64,000 nucleotides of DNA. It comes from Pseudobowmanella zhangzhouensis (GTDB lineage: Bacteria > Pseudomonadota > Gammaproteobacteria > Enterobacterales > Alteromonadaceae). Of the stretch, positions 33,653 through 41,682 are shown piece after piece. Location of the stretch: NCBI RefSeq assembly GCF_042662685.1, contig NZ_JBHSYO010000005.1, positions 1 to 64,000 of the forward strand, read 5' to 3'. The position numbers were made by a program, and so were the translations under genes. The notes beneath the pieces are model-generated. The model saw only the letters and a list, made by a program, of their open reading frames with translations. It ran no database searches and was not told where the DNA came from. Each line of letters starts with the position of its first letter. Position 1 is the first letter of the stretch.

Positions 33653-34039
33653 TTATTCTGCAGCGTCAGCAGATACTTCTGCTGGCTTTTCTGCGCGTTT
33701 TTCACGACGCTCTTCACGAGCGCTTTCTTTAGCCATTGGAGAGGCTTCAGTTACCGCGCCTTTAGTGCGGATAACCATGTTACGCAGGATGATGTCGTTG
33801 AAACGGAAAGCAGTTTCGAGTTCTTCGATTGCTTCAGCAGAGGCTTCAGCGTTGATCAGAACATAGTGTGCTTTGTGCAGTTTTTCGATTGGGTAAGCCA
33901 GTTGACGGCGGCCCCAGTCTTCCAGACGAGTGATAGAACCACCGTCCTTCGTGATAATACCAGTATAACGCTCGATCATACCTGGTACCTGCTCGCTTTG
34001 ATCCGGATGGACCATAAATACGATTTCGTAATGACGCAT
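33653..34039 (-). CDS. rpsF: Small-subunit ribosomal protein S6
   Basis: The 128-residue protein begins MRHYEIVFMVHPDQSEQVPGM and has the S6 core with EDWGRRQLAYPIEKLHKAHY. The C-terminal tail is long, charged and Ala/Glu-rich (about 100-128), as in many gammaproteobacteria. It is the first gene of the ribosomal operon. S6 binds S18 in the 30S platform, and the S6:S18 pair can also bind the operon leader in some bacteria; I cannot confirm that motif here. Confidence 0.98.
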   Translation of the reverse strand: MRHYEIVFMVHPDQSEQVPGMIERYTGIITKDGGSITRLEDWGRRQLAYPIEKLHKAHYVLINAEASAEAIEELETAFRFNDIILRNMVIRTKGAVTEASPMAKESAREERREKRAEKPAEVSADAAE

Positions 34040-34186
34040 AATAGCTCCTTACGGTTGTAGCCTCTTCAGCACAGCCAAATCACTGGTGGAGGCAAGGAAC
34101 AAAATTGGGTTTAGGCTGTTTTAAGGCGGCGAAGTGTATAGAAATCCGCCGCTTAACACAAGCATTTCCTGTGACAATAACCTTGA

Positions 34187-35059
34187 TCAGGCCAGTACCA
34201 TCACCGCAACCCCGACCAGCGCCAATAAAGACCAGCCAGCCGTGTGACGATTGACCGGCTCACCGAGTATTTTGGCGACGCCCAGCGATAGCACCACACT
34301 GGTCGCGAACAGGGTTTGCACCACTGCGGCTTTGGCGTTTTGCAGTGCAAGCATTTGCAAAAACAGCGCGGCAAACGTGCCGACCACAGTCGCCCAGAAA
34401 AACGTAATCCAGGTCTTGCGTAGGTTATTGGTCACGGGTAGCCAGGCTTTGCGTTGCCACAGCATCAACAACACAATAATGACGATCCCGCCGAACAGTC
34501 GTTGGGCACTGGCATTGGCCGGATCGATGCCCGTACGGGTCAGTACATCGCGGCTGATTACCGCACCGACGGCCTGACACAACGCAGCCAATGCCGCATA
34601 TACATAACCCGTCAATTCAAACAGGTGCATTTGCGCGCGCTTTTGGACTTTCACCACCATATCTACCGACAGGATCACCAACGCGACACCCAGCCATTGC
34701 TGCCAGGTTAACCATTCATTGATCCAGGCCAGAGCTATCAGCGCAGTAAAGATGGGCGCCAAGGTTTCCACCACCAGAATGGATTGACTGTCACCGATTT
34801 TATTCAGACTCTGAAAGAAAAACGTATCGCCCAGACCGATACCAATCGCCCCGGATAGTGCCAACCACAGCATATCGTTAGTCGATAGCGTAACAGTTGG
34901 TAACGCAAACCAAATCAGCGGCAACAGGATCACCAGTGCCGCAATGCCTTTCCATAAATTTAGGGATAATGGCGAGAAGCTGCTGCCCAGCACACGAAAT
35001 AAACGAGCGGCCACAGCCCAGCACAGCGCGGTCGACAGCGCTGCGATTTCACCTGTCAT
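34187..35059 (-). CDS. EamA/DMT-family transporter
   Basis: The 290-residue integral membrane protein has about ten helices arranged as two EamA repeats (about 5-135 and 150-288). The ends of the repeats show LALSGAIGIGLGDTFFFQSL and LGEPVNRHTAGWSLLALVGV. Such drug/metabolite exporters commonly carry amino acids or small metabolites; the substrate is not predictable. Three bp separate it from the serine hydrolase upstream, so both are likely one operon. Confidence 0.92.
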   Translation of the reverse strand: MTGEIAALSTALCWAVAARLFRVLGSSFSPLSLNLWKGIAALVILLPLIWFALPTVTLSTNDMLWLALSGAIGIGLGDTFFFQSLNKIGDSQSILVVETLAPIFTALIALAWINEWLTWQQWLGVALVILSVDMVVKVQKRAQMHLFELTGYVYAALAALCQAVGAVISRDVLTRTGIDPANASAQRLFGGIVIIVLLMLWQRKAWLPVTNNLRKTWITFFWATVVGTFAALFLQMLALQNAKAAVVQTLFATSVVLSLGVAKILGEPVNRHTAGWSLLALVGVAVMVLA

Positions 35060-35062
35060 AGA

Positions 35063-36274
35063 TTACTCCGAATAGTATTGACTGATGGCGCGAAACAGCG
35101 CCTGATGTTTGTCCTGCCAGCGCAGAGACTGGTCATTATACCTGTGATTCGCCGAGGTTTTCACGATCACAATGTGTTTATCCGGGTCGATAACGATATA
35201 TTGACCGTAAATCCCCTGCCCCTGATATTCATCGTCTCGTCCGTCCGGCAGCCACCATTGATAGCCGTAGCCATATTTGTGTTTTGAGGCCGGGTTATCA
35301 CCCGGTTGCAGATGCGGGGCATCCGCAGTCACAGAATCGTGTATCCAATGAGACGGCACGATCTGCAGGCCATCACGTTGGCCGTTATGCAGGTAGAGTA
35401 AGCCGAAGCGCGCGTAATCACGCAATGTGACATTTAAGCCCCCCAGCGCCAGCTCCATACCGGTAAAGTCAGTCAAATAATAGGCCTGACTGGCCATACC
35501 GGCTGGTTGCCAGATTTTTTCCTGCAAGTATTCGGTCAGTGGCTTGCCGGTCGCATTCACCAGCACCATGCCCAGTACCTGGGTGTCTATGCTGACATAC
35601 TGATTATACGTACCTGGCTCAAACTCACGTTGTAGAGTCGTAGCAAACTCATTAAATGGTTGCCCCAATGCGACTGTGCGCGAAAAACGATTAATATCTG
35701 AGAAAAAATCGCCATAATCTTCATTGAACCCCACGCCAGAAGACATCTGTAATACATCTTTGATGCGCACACCGTCATAGCCTGAGCCTTTCAGCTCTGG
35801 TGCATATCGGGTCACAGGCTCTTCGATGCTGCCAATGGCGCCTTCCTCCACTGCAATCCCAATCAACGCAGATAAAAATGACTTTGCCAGCGAAAAAGAC
35901 ATATGGGTTGAGTCGTCACTCATCCCCTGCCAGTAGTGTTCATACAATATTTGCGCATCTTTGAGCACGATAAGGCCCGTTGTGCGACTGTCAGCCAGAA
36001 ACGCCTGGGTATCCAGCATATGCCCGTCAAATTCAAATTGCGCGGGTAACTCCGCTAATGCAGGTGTTAATAGCTGTGGATTGCTAGAAGGCTGTAACAC
36101 CTTGGTGGGAAACGCGTCTTCCATATGCAGGAAGTTATTAACGATTTTGTCTTCGTCATACAGGGTGACGACTTTGTACAGGCGCACCAGCAGTGGCCAT
36201 TGCCACGCCACGTAACAAGCGCCAATAACTAACACCAACAGGCCAATTCGCGACCATCTGAACCCCGACTGCAT
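35063..36274 (-). CDS. Serine hydrolase, beta-lactamase/class C family
   Basis: The 403-residue protein has one N-terminal membrane segment (about 8-25) and a penicillin-binding-type hydrolase domain. The catalytic SxxK is SLAK in HMSFSLAKSFLSALIG, and the second motif appears as YVS in NQYVSIDTQVLG. The C-terminus has the WLPDG and VIVKTSANHR region that replaces the KTG box. The family includes esterases and peptidases acting at the envelope; true beta-lactamase activity is not implied. It is likely co-transcribed with the EamA transporter. Confidence 0.9.
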   Translation of the reverse strand: MQSGFRWSRIGLLVLVIGACYVAWQWPLLVRLYKVVTLYDEDKIVNNFLHMEDAFPTKVLQPSSNPQLLTPALAELPAQFEFDGHMLDTQAFLADSRTTGLIVLKDAQILYEHYWQGMSDDSTHMSFSLAKSFLSALIGIAVEEGAIGSIEEPVTRYAPELKGSGYDGVRIKDVLQMSSGVGFNEDYGDFFSDINRFSRTVALGQPFNEFATTLQREFEPGTYNQYVSIDTQVLGMVLVNATGKPLTEYLQEKIWQPAGMASQAYYLTDFTGMELALGGLNVTLRDYARFGLLYLHNGQRDGLQIVPSHWIHDSVTADAPHLQPGDNPASKHKYGYGYQWWLPDGRDDEYQGQGIYGQYIVIDPDKHIVIVKTSANHRYNDQSLRWQDKHQALFRAISQYYSE

Positions 36275-36325
36275 ACCACATCCCTTTTTTAAAATTTTTT
36301 ATTTCTTGCCTATAAATGCCTGGCC

Positions 36326-37435
36326 TCAGAGTAACACTAAATCATCACGATGCAGAGCTACTGCCTGCTGGCTATATCCCAGTACGGTGGCGATTCGCTG
36401 GCTGTGCAATCCTTTTATTTGCTGTAATTCAGCACTGGAATAGGCGCTTAACCCTCTTGCCACCAACTGCTTACCGAGACACACATCCACCGCATCCCCC
36501 GCATTGAACTTGCCCTCAACGCCAATAATCCCGGCCGGAAGCAAGGAAGCGCCGCGCTCTTTAAGCGCATTATGTGCGCCTTCGTCGATCAGTATTTGTC
36601 CCTGCGCCTTTAACGAATGTTTTAACCAATGTTTCTTGGCGCTGGCAATACTTTGCTGCGGTAACACGCGGGTACCTGCTGTCTGCCCTCGGGCGAGCGC
36701 GGCCAGCGCTTGTTCATTCTGGCCATTGCAAATAAAGGTTTGAATGCCTTGTGCACTGGCTTTTTGCGCTGCCTGCAATTTGCTTAACATGCCACCTGTG
36801 CCAACTCCACTGCTACTGCCCCCCGCCATTGCCAGCGTTGACTCTGTGATCTGTGTCAGTTCGGCCAGCAGACGGGCATCGCTGTGACTACGCGGATCTT
36901 TATCAAATACACCCTCCACATCAGTGCAAATGACCAGCGTATCCGCATCGGCAACCAAGGCGACCTGGGCGGCCAGGTTGTCGTTATCGCCAAACTTAAG
37001 TTCTTCTGTGGCAACCGTATCGTTCTCATTGACGATGGGCAGGACCCCATTATCCAGCAGCTCGCGCAGGGTATTTTTGATATTCAGATAACGGGCACGG
37101 CTGGCAATATCCTGATGGGTTAACAGAATTTGCGCACAGGGAAAATCAAATAACCTTGCCCAGTTGGCCATCATCCTGGTTTGTCCAACCGCCGCCATGG
37201 CCTGCTTGCCGGCCAGACTGAGTGGGGCATGGTGTGCAATCGCATTACGCCCCGCCGCTACCGAGCCGGAAGACACCAAAATAACCTGTTTGTCTTGGTG
37301 GCGCGCGGCAATAATGAAGCGCGCGATGGCGAGTAAGTGCTCCGTCTTACAGCCATTTCCATCGGGTGAAATCAGCGCACTTCCAACCTTGATAACCACA
37401 CGTTGCCATGCAAATTGCGCTTTTTCCACGAACAA
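36326..37435 (-). CDS. proB: Glutamate 5-kinase
   Basis: ProB phosphorylates glutamate in the first step of proline synthesis. The 369-residue protein has the amino-acid kinase domain (about 8-260; RVVIKVGSALIS, ILVSSGSVAAGRN, PIVNENDTVA, FGDNDNLAAQVA, GGMLSKLQAAQ) and a C-terminal PUA domain (about 275-360). Length matches E. coli ProB. proA, usually adjacent, is not in the window next to it, so the operon is split or short here. Confidence 0.96.
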   Translation of the reverse strand: MFVEKAQFAWQRVVIKVGSALISPDGNGCKTEHLLAIARFIIAARHQDKQVILVSSGSVAAGRNAIAHHAPLSLAGKQAMAAVGQTRMMANWARLFDFPCAQILLTHQDIASRARYLNIKNTLRELLDNGVLPIVNENDTVATEELKFGDNDNLAAQVALVADADTLVICTDVEGVFDKDPRSHSDARLLAELTQITESTLAMAGGSSSGVGTGGMLSKLQAAQKASAQGIQTFICNGQNEQALAALARGQTAGTRVLPQQSIASAKKHWLKHSLKAQGQILIDEGAHNALKERGASLLPAGIIGVEGKFNAGDAVDVCLGKQLVARGLSAYSSAELQQIKGLHSQRIATVLGYSQQAVALHRDDLVLL

Positions 37436-37531
37436 TCCTGCCTATTAATGGATGAAATTTGTCAACAATGTGCATTAAAATACGCGCTTGTGACTTGGAT
37501 AAGCAATAAGCAAACGGGTATTTAATTGCAC

Positions 37532-38410
37532 ATGATGTATACACTTCGCGGAATACTGGCCTTGCTGGTGTACGTTTTCAATACACTCTTCTGGTTTGTA
37601 CCGATTATTCTCGGCGCCGTGCTGAAGCTGATCCCAATAAAGGTCTGGCGGGTGTGGCTAAGTCGCTTTTTAGATATGTGTGCCACCGCATGGATATCAG
37701 TCAACTATCTGATTCAACGCGCTTTTACCCGCACAAAAGTGGTTGTGCATGGCCTCGAACAACTATCCCGAAAGGACTGGTATCTGGTTATTGCCAATCA
37801 CCAGAGCTGGGTCGACATTCTGGTGTTACAGCGTATTTTTAATCGCAAAATCCCGTTTTTAAAATTCTTCCTGAAAAAAGAACTCATCTATGTGCCGGTC
37901 ATGGGACTGGCATGGTGGGCGCTGGATTTCCCGTTTATGCAACGCTACAAAAAGGCATTTCTGGAGAAAAATCCCCATCTGAAGGGCAAAGATCTGGAAA
38001 CGACGCGTAAAGCCTGTGAAAAATTCCGTCATATGCCGGTCAGTGTGATGAACTTTGTCGAAGGCACGCGCTTTACCCGCAATAAACATGCACGTCAGCA
38101 AAGTCAGTTTACTCACCTGTTGAAGCCAAAAGCCGGTGGTATCGCATTCGTGTTGTCGAGTATGGGTGAGCAACTGCATAAGTTGCTGGATGTAACCATC
38201 GCCTACCCCCATGGGATCCCGAATTTCTGGGACTTTATCTGTGGTAAAGTCAAACAGGTCAATGTCGATGTGCGGGTATTGCCCATCGATAAGAACCTAC
38301 TGGGTAATTATTTTGAAGATGCCCTTCAGCGTGAGCGTTTTCAGCTATGGCTGAATCAACTGTGGCTGGAAAAAGACAACAAACTCAAAAGCCTGACGGT
38401 GCTGGATTAA
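37532..38410 (+). CDS. PlsC-type acyltransferase (YihG-like), copy 1
   Basis: The 292-residue protein has N-terminal membrane helices (about 5-30, 35-60) and a lysophospholipid acyltransferase domain. The catalytic HX4D motif is NHQSWVD, and the NFVEGTR motif follows about 95 residues later. The family puts acyl chains on lysophosphatidic acid; the YihG branch is thought to influence unsaturated or branched chains. It is followed after 6 bp by a clearly related second copy. The start is chosen from two adjacent ATGs; neither has a strong ribosome-binding site. Confidence 0.9.
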   Translation: MMYTLRGILALLVYVFNTLFWFVPIILGAVLKLIPIKVWRVWLSRFLDMCATAWISVNYLIQRAFTRTKVVVHGLEQLSRKDWYLVIANHQSWVDILVLQRIFNRKIPFLKFFLKKELIYVPVMGLAWWALDFPFMQRYKKAFLEKNPHLKGKDLETTRKACEKFRHMPVSVMNFVEGTRFTRNKHARQQSQFTHLLKPKAGGIAFVLSSMGEQLHKLLDVTIAYPHGIPNFWDFICGKVKQVNVDVRVLPIDKNLLGNYFEDALQRERFQLWLNQLWLEKDNKLKSLTVLD

Positions 38411-38416
38411 CCTTTT

Positions 38417-39310
38417 ATGCTGTATTTTCTTCCCACTCTGATTATTTACCCGTTTAACGTGGTTACCCAGATCCTCAATCTGATGTTTTGGGCGTCGCTG
38501 ATTATCATCACCGGCTTAATCAAGCTAATCATACCCTATGCGCCGGCACGCCATGCACTGACCCGTTTGATGAACCTCTACCTCAGTGGCTTTGGGAAAG
38601 GCTGTTTCTGGCTGTTGTCGCTGACGAACCGCCTTGAGTGGGATATCAAAATCGATGGCCAGCTACATAAAGACGGCTGGTACCTGATTATGGCCAACCA
38701 TCTTAGTTGGCTGGATATTATGTTACTGGCCGATTTCTGCAGTGGCCGCATTCCGGCCCCGAAGTTTTTTATTAAACAGGAACTCATCTGGATGCCGTTT
38801 GTGGGTTTAGGTGCGTGGGCGATGGATATGCCATTTATGAAGCGCTACAGCAGCGAATTCATTGCCAAACACCCACACCTGAAAGGTAAGGATATCGACA
38901 CCACTCGCAAAGCCTGTGAAAAGTTTCGGGATATCCCCACCACAATGGTGAATTTTGTTGAAGGAACCCGCTACAGCGAGTCAAAACTCAAAAGACGCCC
39001 TAGCCCATTTAAACATCTGATGCCGCCTAAAGCGGGTGGCGTGGCATTTACTTTGGCCACAATGGGTGAATTGTTCAGCAATGTGCTGGATATCACCATC
39101 GCCTTCCCCGATAACCCGGGTAAAATAATGCATCAGGCGCTGCTGGGTAAGCTGCGCCGTGTGGTTCTGGATGTCAAAGTAATGCCGGTCGACAGTTCCA
39201 TGGTGGGTGATTACTTTAATGATGATGAATTTCGCCAGCAATTTCAGGGTTGGCTCAATCAAAACTGGATACAAAAAGACGCCTTACTCACCAGTATCAA
39301 ACAAGGATAG
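38417..39310 (+). CDS. PlsC-type acyltransferase (YihG-like), copy 2
   Basis: The 297-residue protein has two N-terminal hydrophobic segments and the acyltransferase motifs NHLSWLD, GKDIDTTRKACEKFRD and NFVEGTRYS. It shares long stretches with the gene just upstream (HPHLKGKD, DTTRKACEKFR, PKAGG), so the pair looks like a tandem duplication that has diverged. Substrate differences cannot be read. A mechanosensitive channel gene begins 3 bp after its stop, suggesting one operon. Confidence 0.9.
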   Translation: MLYFLPTLIIYPFNVVTQILNLMFWASLIIITGLIKLIIPYAPARHALTRLMNLYLSGFGKGCFWLLSLTNRLEWDIKIDGQLHKDGWYLIMANHLSWLDIMLLADFCSGRIPAPKFFIKQELIWMPFVGLGAWAMDMPFMKRYSSEFIAKHPHLKGKDIDTTRKACEKFRDIPTTMVNFVEGTRYSESKLKRRPSPFKHLMPPKAGGVAFTLATMGELFSNVLDITIAFPDNPGKIMHQALLGKLRRVVLDVKVMPVDSSMVGDYFNDDEFRQQFQGWLNQNWIQKDALLTSIKQG

Positions 39311-39312
39311 TT

Positions 39313-40575
39313 ATGTCAGCCCCAGGTCGTTTGCAGGAAATATTATTAACCACGCTCCAGCAAATAGGCTGGGTTGAGTCTGCCGCCAGTCATACCTATT
39401 TGGCTATCGCACTGGGCAGCATAGTTATTTTGGCTGCGCTGATGTTTTATGTGGCCAATAGCGTGCTGCGTTCGACAGTGGCCAACATGGTGGCACGCAG
39501 CAAATCCCATTGGGATGATGAACTCTACCAGCACGGTTTCTTTTTCCATCTGGCCCATATGGTACCGGCGGTGGTTATTCAACTGCTCACCCCACAACTT
39601 TTAGAGCCGGGGCTGTTTATTAGTGCATTTGTCAGTAAAGCGGCATTGGTTTACCTGATAGTGGCCGGATTGCTGACCCTCAATGCGCTGCTCAATACCG
39701 TAGGCGACCTCTACAATCAGTCGGAACTGGCCAGGCGCGCGCCGATTACCGGCTTTATCCAGGTGGTTAAACTGGTGCTGGCTATCGTTGCCTTGCTGAT
39801 CGTAATTGCCAATCTGCTGGACCGTTCACCGATTATTCTGTTATCCGGTTTAGGTGCGGTGACTGCCGTGCTGATGCTGGTCTTTAAAGATGCCATCTTA
39901 GGCTTCGTAGCGGGTATTCAAATTGCCGCCAATCGTATGGTCACCAATGGTGACTGGATTGAAATGGCAAAATACGGTGCGGATGGCACGGTACTGGAAG
40001 TGGGGTTAACCACAGTTAAAGTACAAAACTGGGACAACACCATCACCACCATTCCCACCTATGCGTTGATTTCCGAGTCGTTTAAAAACTGGCGCGGCAT
40101 GCAGGAGTCCAGTGGCCGGCGGATTAAACGCTCCTTGCTGATTAACCTGCAATCGGTGCGTTTTTGCGACGATGAACAACTGCAACGATTTAAACAAATT
40201 CGCTATATCAGTCAGTATGTAGAAAACAAAGTGAGCGAACTGGCCCGTTATCATCAGGATAACCAAATCACCGAGCAAGATTTACTCAACGCACGCCGGC
40301 TGACCAATTTAGGAACATTTCGCGCCTACATGGAACAATACCTGCGCCATCACAAAGCCATTCATCAGGAGATGACTCTGATGGTGCGGCAACTGGCGCC
40401 CAGTGAAAAAGGCCTGCCGCTGGAAATCTACTGTTTCAGCAGCGACAAAAATTGGGTGAACTACGAGAAAATTCAGGCCGATTTGTTCGACCATTTTATC
40501 GCCATGCTGCCGGTGTTCGACCTGTTGCCTTATCAGGCCATCAGCGATCAGGTCAGTATCGACAGAACCGTTTGA
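39313..40575 (+). CDS. Mechanosensitive ion channel, MscS superfamily (YbdG-like)
   Basis: The 420-residue protein has several membrane helices (about 20-45, 75-95, 105-125, 145-170) and the MscS pore/beta domain (LSGLGAVTAVLMLVFKDAILGFVAGIQIAANRMVTNGDWIEM, in part). A long cytoplasmic C-terminus resembles the miniconductance YbdG group. I place the start at the ATG of 39313, directly after the acyltransferase stop. It should release solutes on osmotic down-shock. Confidence 0.9.
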   Translation: MSAPGRLQEILLTTLQQIGWVESAASHTYLAIALGSIVILAALMFYVANSVLRSTVANMVARSKSHWDDELYQHGFFFHLAHMVPAVVIQLLTPQLLEPGLFISAFVSKAALVYLIVAGLLTLNALLNTVGDLYNQSELARRAPITGFIQVVKLVLAIVALLIVIANLLDRSPIILLSGLGAVTAVLMLVFKDAILGFVAGIQIAANRMVTNGDWIEMAKYGADGTVLEVGLTTVKVQNWDNTITTIPTYALISESFKNWRGMQESSGRRIKRSLLINLQSVRFCDDEQLQRFKQIRYISQYVENKVSELARYHQDNQITEQDLLNARRLTNLGTFRAYMEQYLRHHKAIHQEMTLMVRQLAPSEKGLPLEIYCFSSDKNWVNYEKIQADLFDHFIAMLPVFDLLPYQAISDQVSIDRTV

Positions 40576-40664
40576 TCCAAAACTCCCCCACACCCCACAG
40601 TTTACTGGCGTTTGGTAAATATTAACTATACTTGGTGACCTTATCGGCCAAGAGGTCACCGGGT

Positions 40665-41666
40665 ATGCGAATTCGCAGTGCAGTTTGTGCGGCGCTATTC
40701 AGTAGCGCCGCGTGTGCCGCCGACATTTCGGCATTTTTTACTACCGATTACTCCAATGTGATAACCGGCGGGATACGCGAAGACTCAACATTACGGGCAT
40801 TAGCCGGTTTAAGCATTGAACGTCAACTCAGCGATGACTGGTTATTTTATGCCGAAGGGCAGCTGCAACGTGGCAATAACGGTAGCGACAGCGTTGGCGA
40901 TCTGCAGGCGTTTTCAAATATTGATGAAGATGATTTCAGTCGTTTATATGCCGCCTGGCTGCAATGGCAAATTCATGAAAACTGGCAGCTCACCGTTGGC
41001 CAGCAAGATGCCAACGCCGAATTTGCCGTAGCAGATAGTGCCGGTGAGTTTATCAACTCCAGTATGGGTTTTAGTCCGACTATTGGTTTTTTACCCACCT
41101 ACCCCTTACCTCGTCTGGCCATCACCAGTGCCTATCAGCAGGATAACCATCGGTTCTCAGCCGGTCTGTTCGCCGACGATGATAATCGCCTCGATGCGCC
41201 ATTTTATATTGCTGAATATAAGCTAGCCGGCGAGCTCATTTGGAAGCTGGGGTTGTGGCACAAGCGCAACGCCGACAGCTTGCAAGGCGAAAAAAATATC
41301 ACCGGTGGCTACGCCGTATTGCAACCTGCAAAGACGCAATCCTCGCACCTTGGCAATTGGTACATACAACTTGGCGCAAGCCCAAATGATGCGGAAATCA
41401 CCCGGCATTTAGGCGTAGGCTCCAGCTGGGCGAGCGTGCCATCCCGGCCAGACGACAGCTGGGGACTGGGTGTGAGTCACGTTCAAACCAGCAAACTCGC
41501 CAGCGAACTGCGCCGCAGCGAGAGCAGCATAGAGCTTTATTATCGCGCGCAAATCTATCCGCAACTGGCGGTAAAACCCGAGTTGCAATGGATTCAACAT
41601 CCTGCTGCGGCCCCCGAGGCGGATGATGCGCTGGTTTTTACCCTGCGTTTTGAACTGACTCTGTAA
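40665..41666 (+). CDS. Outer-membrane/periplasmic beta-rich hypothetical protein
   Basis: The 333-residue precursor has a signal peptide (ending SAACAADI) and a mature part of alternating hydrophobic and polar residues typical of a porin-like barrel. Examples are HLGNWYIQLGASPND and SWGLGVSHVQTS, and it ends ALVFTLRFELTL. I recognise no named family. It precedes the chemoreceptor by 16 bp on the same strand, so a functional link, such as ligand uptake or presentation, is possible but unproven. Confidence 0.75.
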   Translation: MRIRSAVCAALFSSAACAADISAFFTTDYSNVITGGIREDSTLRALAGLSIERQLSDDWLFYAEGQLQRGNNGSDSVGDLQAFSNIDEDDFSRLYAAWLQWQIHENWQLTVGQQDANAEFAVADSAGEFINSSMGFSPTIGFLPTYPLPRLAITSAYQQDNHRFSAGLFADDDNRLDAPFYIAEYKLAGELIWKLGLWHKRNADSLQGEKNITGGYAVLQPAKTQSSHLGNWYIQLGASPNDAEITRHLGVGSSWASVPSRPDDSWGLGVSHVQTSKLASELRRSESSIELYYRAQIYPQLAVKPELQWIQHPAAAPEADDALVFTLRFELTL

Positions 41667-41682
41667 CATAAAGGACATCCTG

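Noticed and set aside
35063..36274. Antibiotic-resistance beta-lactamase
   Set aside because: The SxxK is present, but a membrane anchor, a KTS-like third motif and general family breadth make an envelope esterase or peptidase at least as likely.
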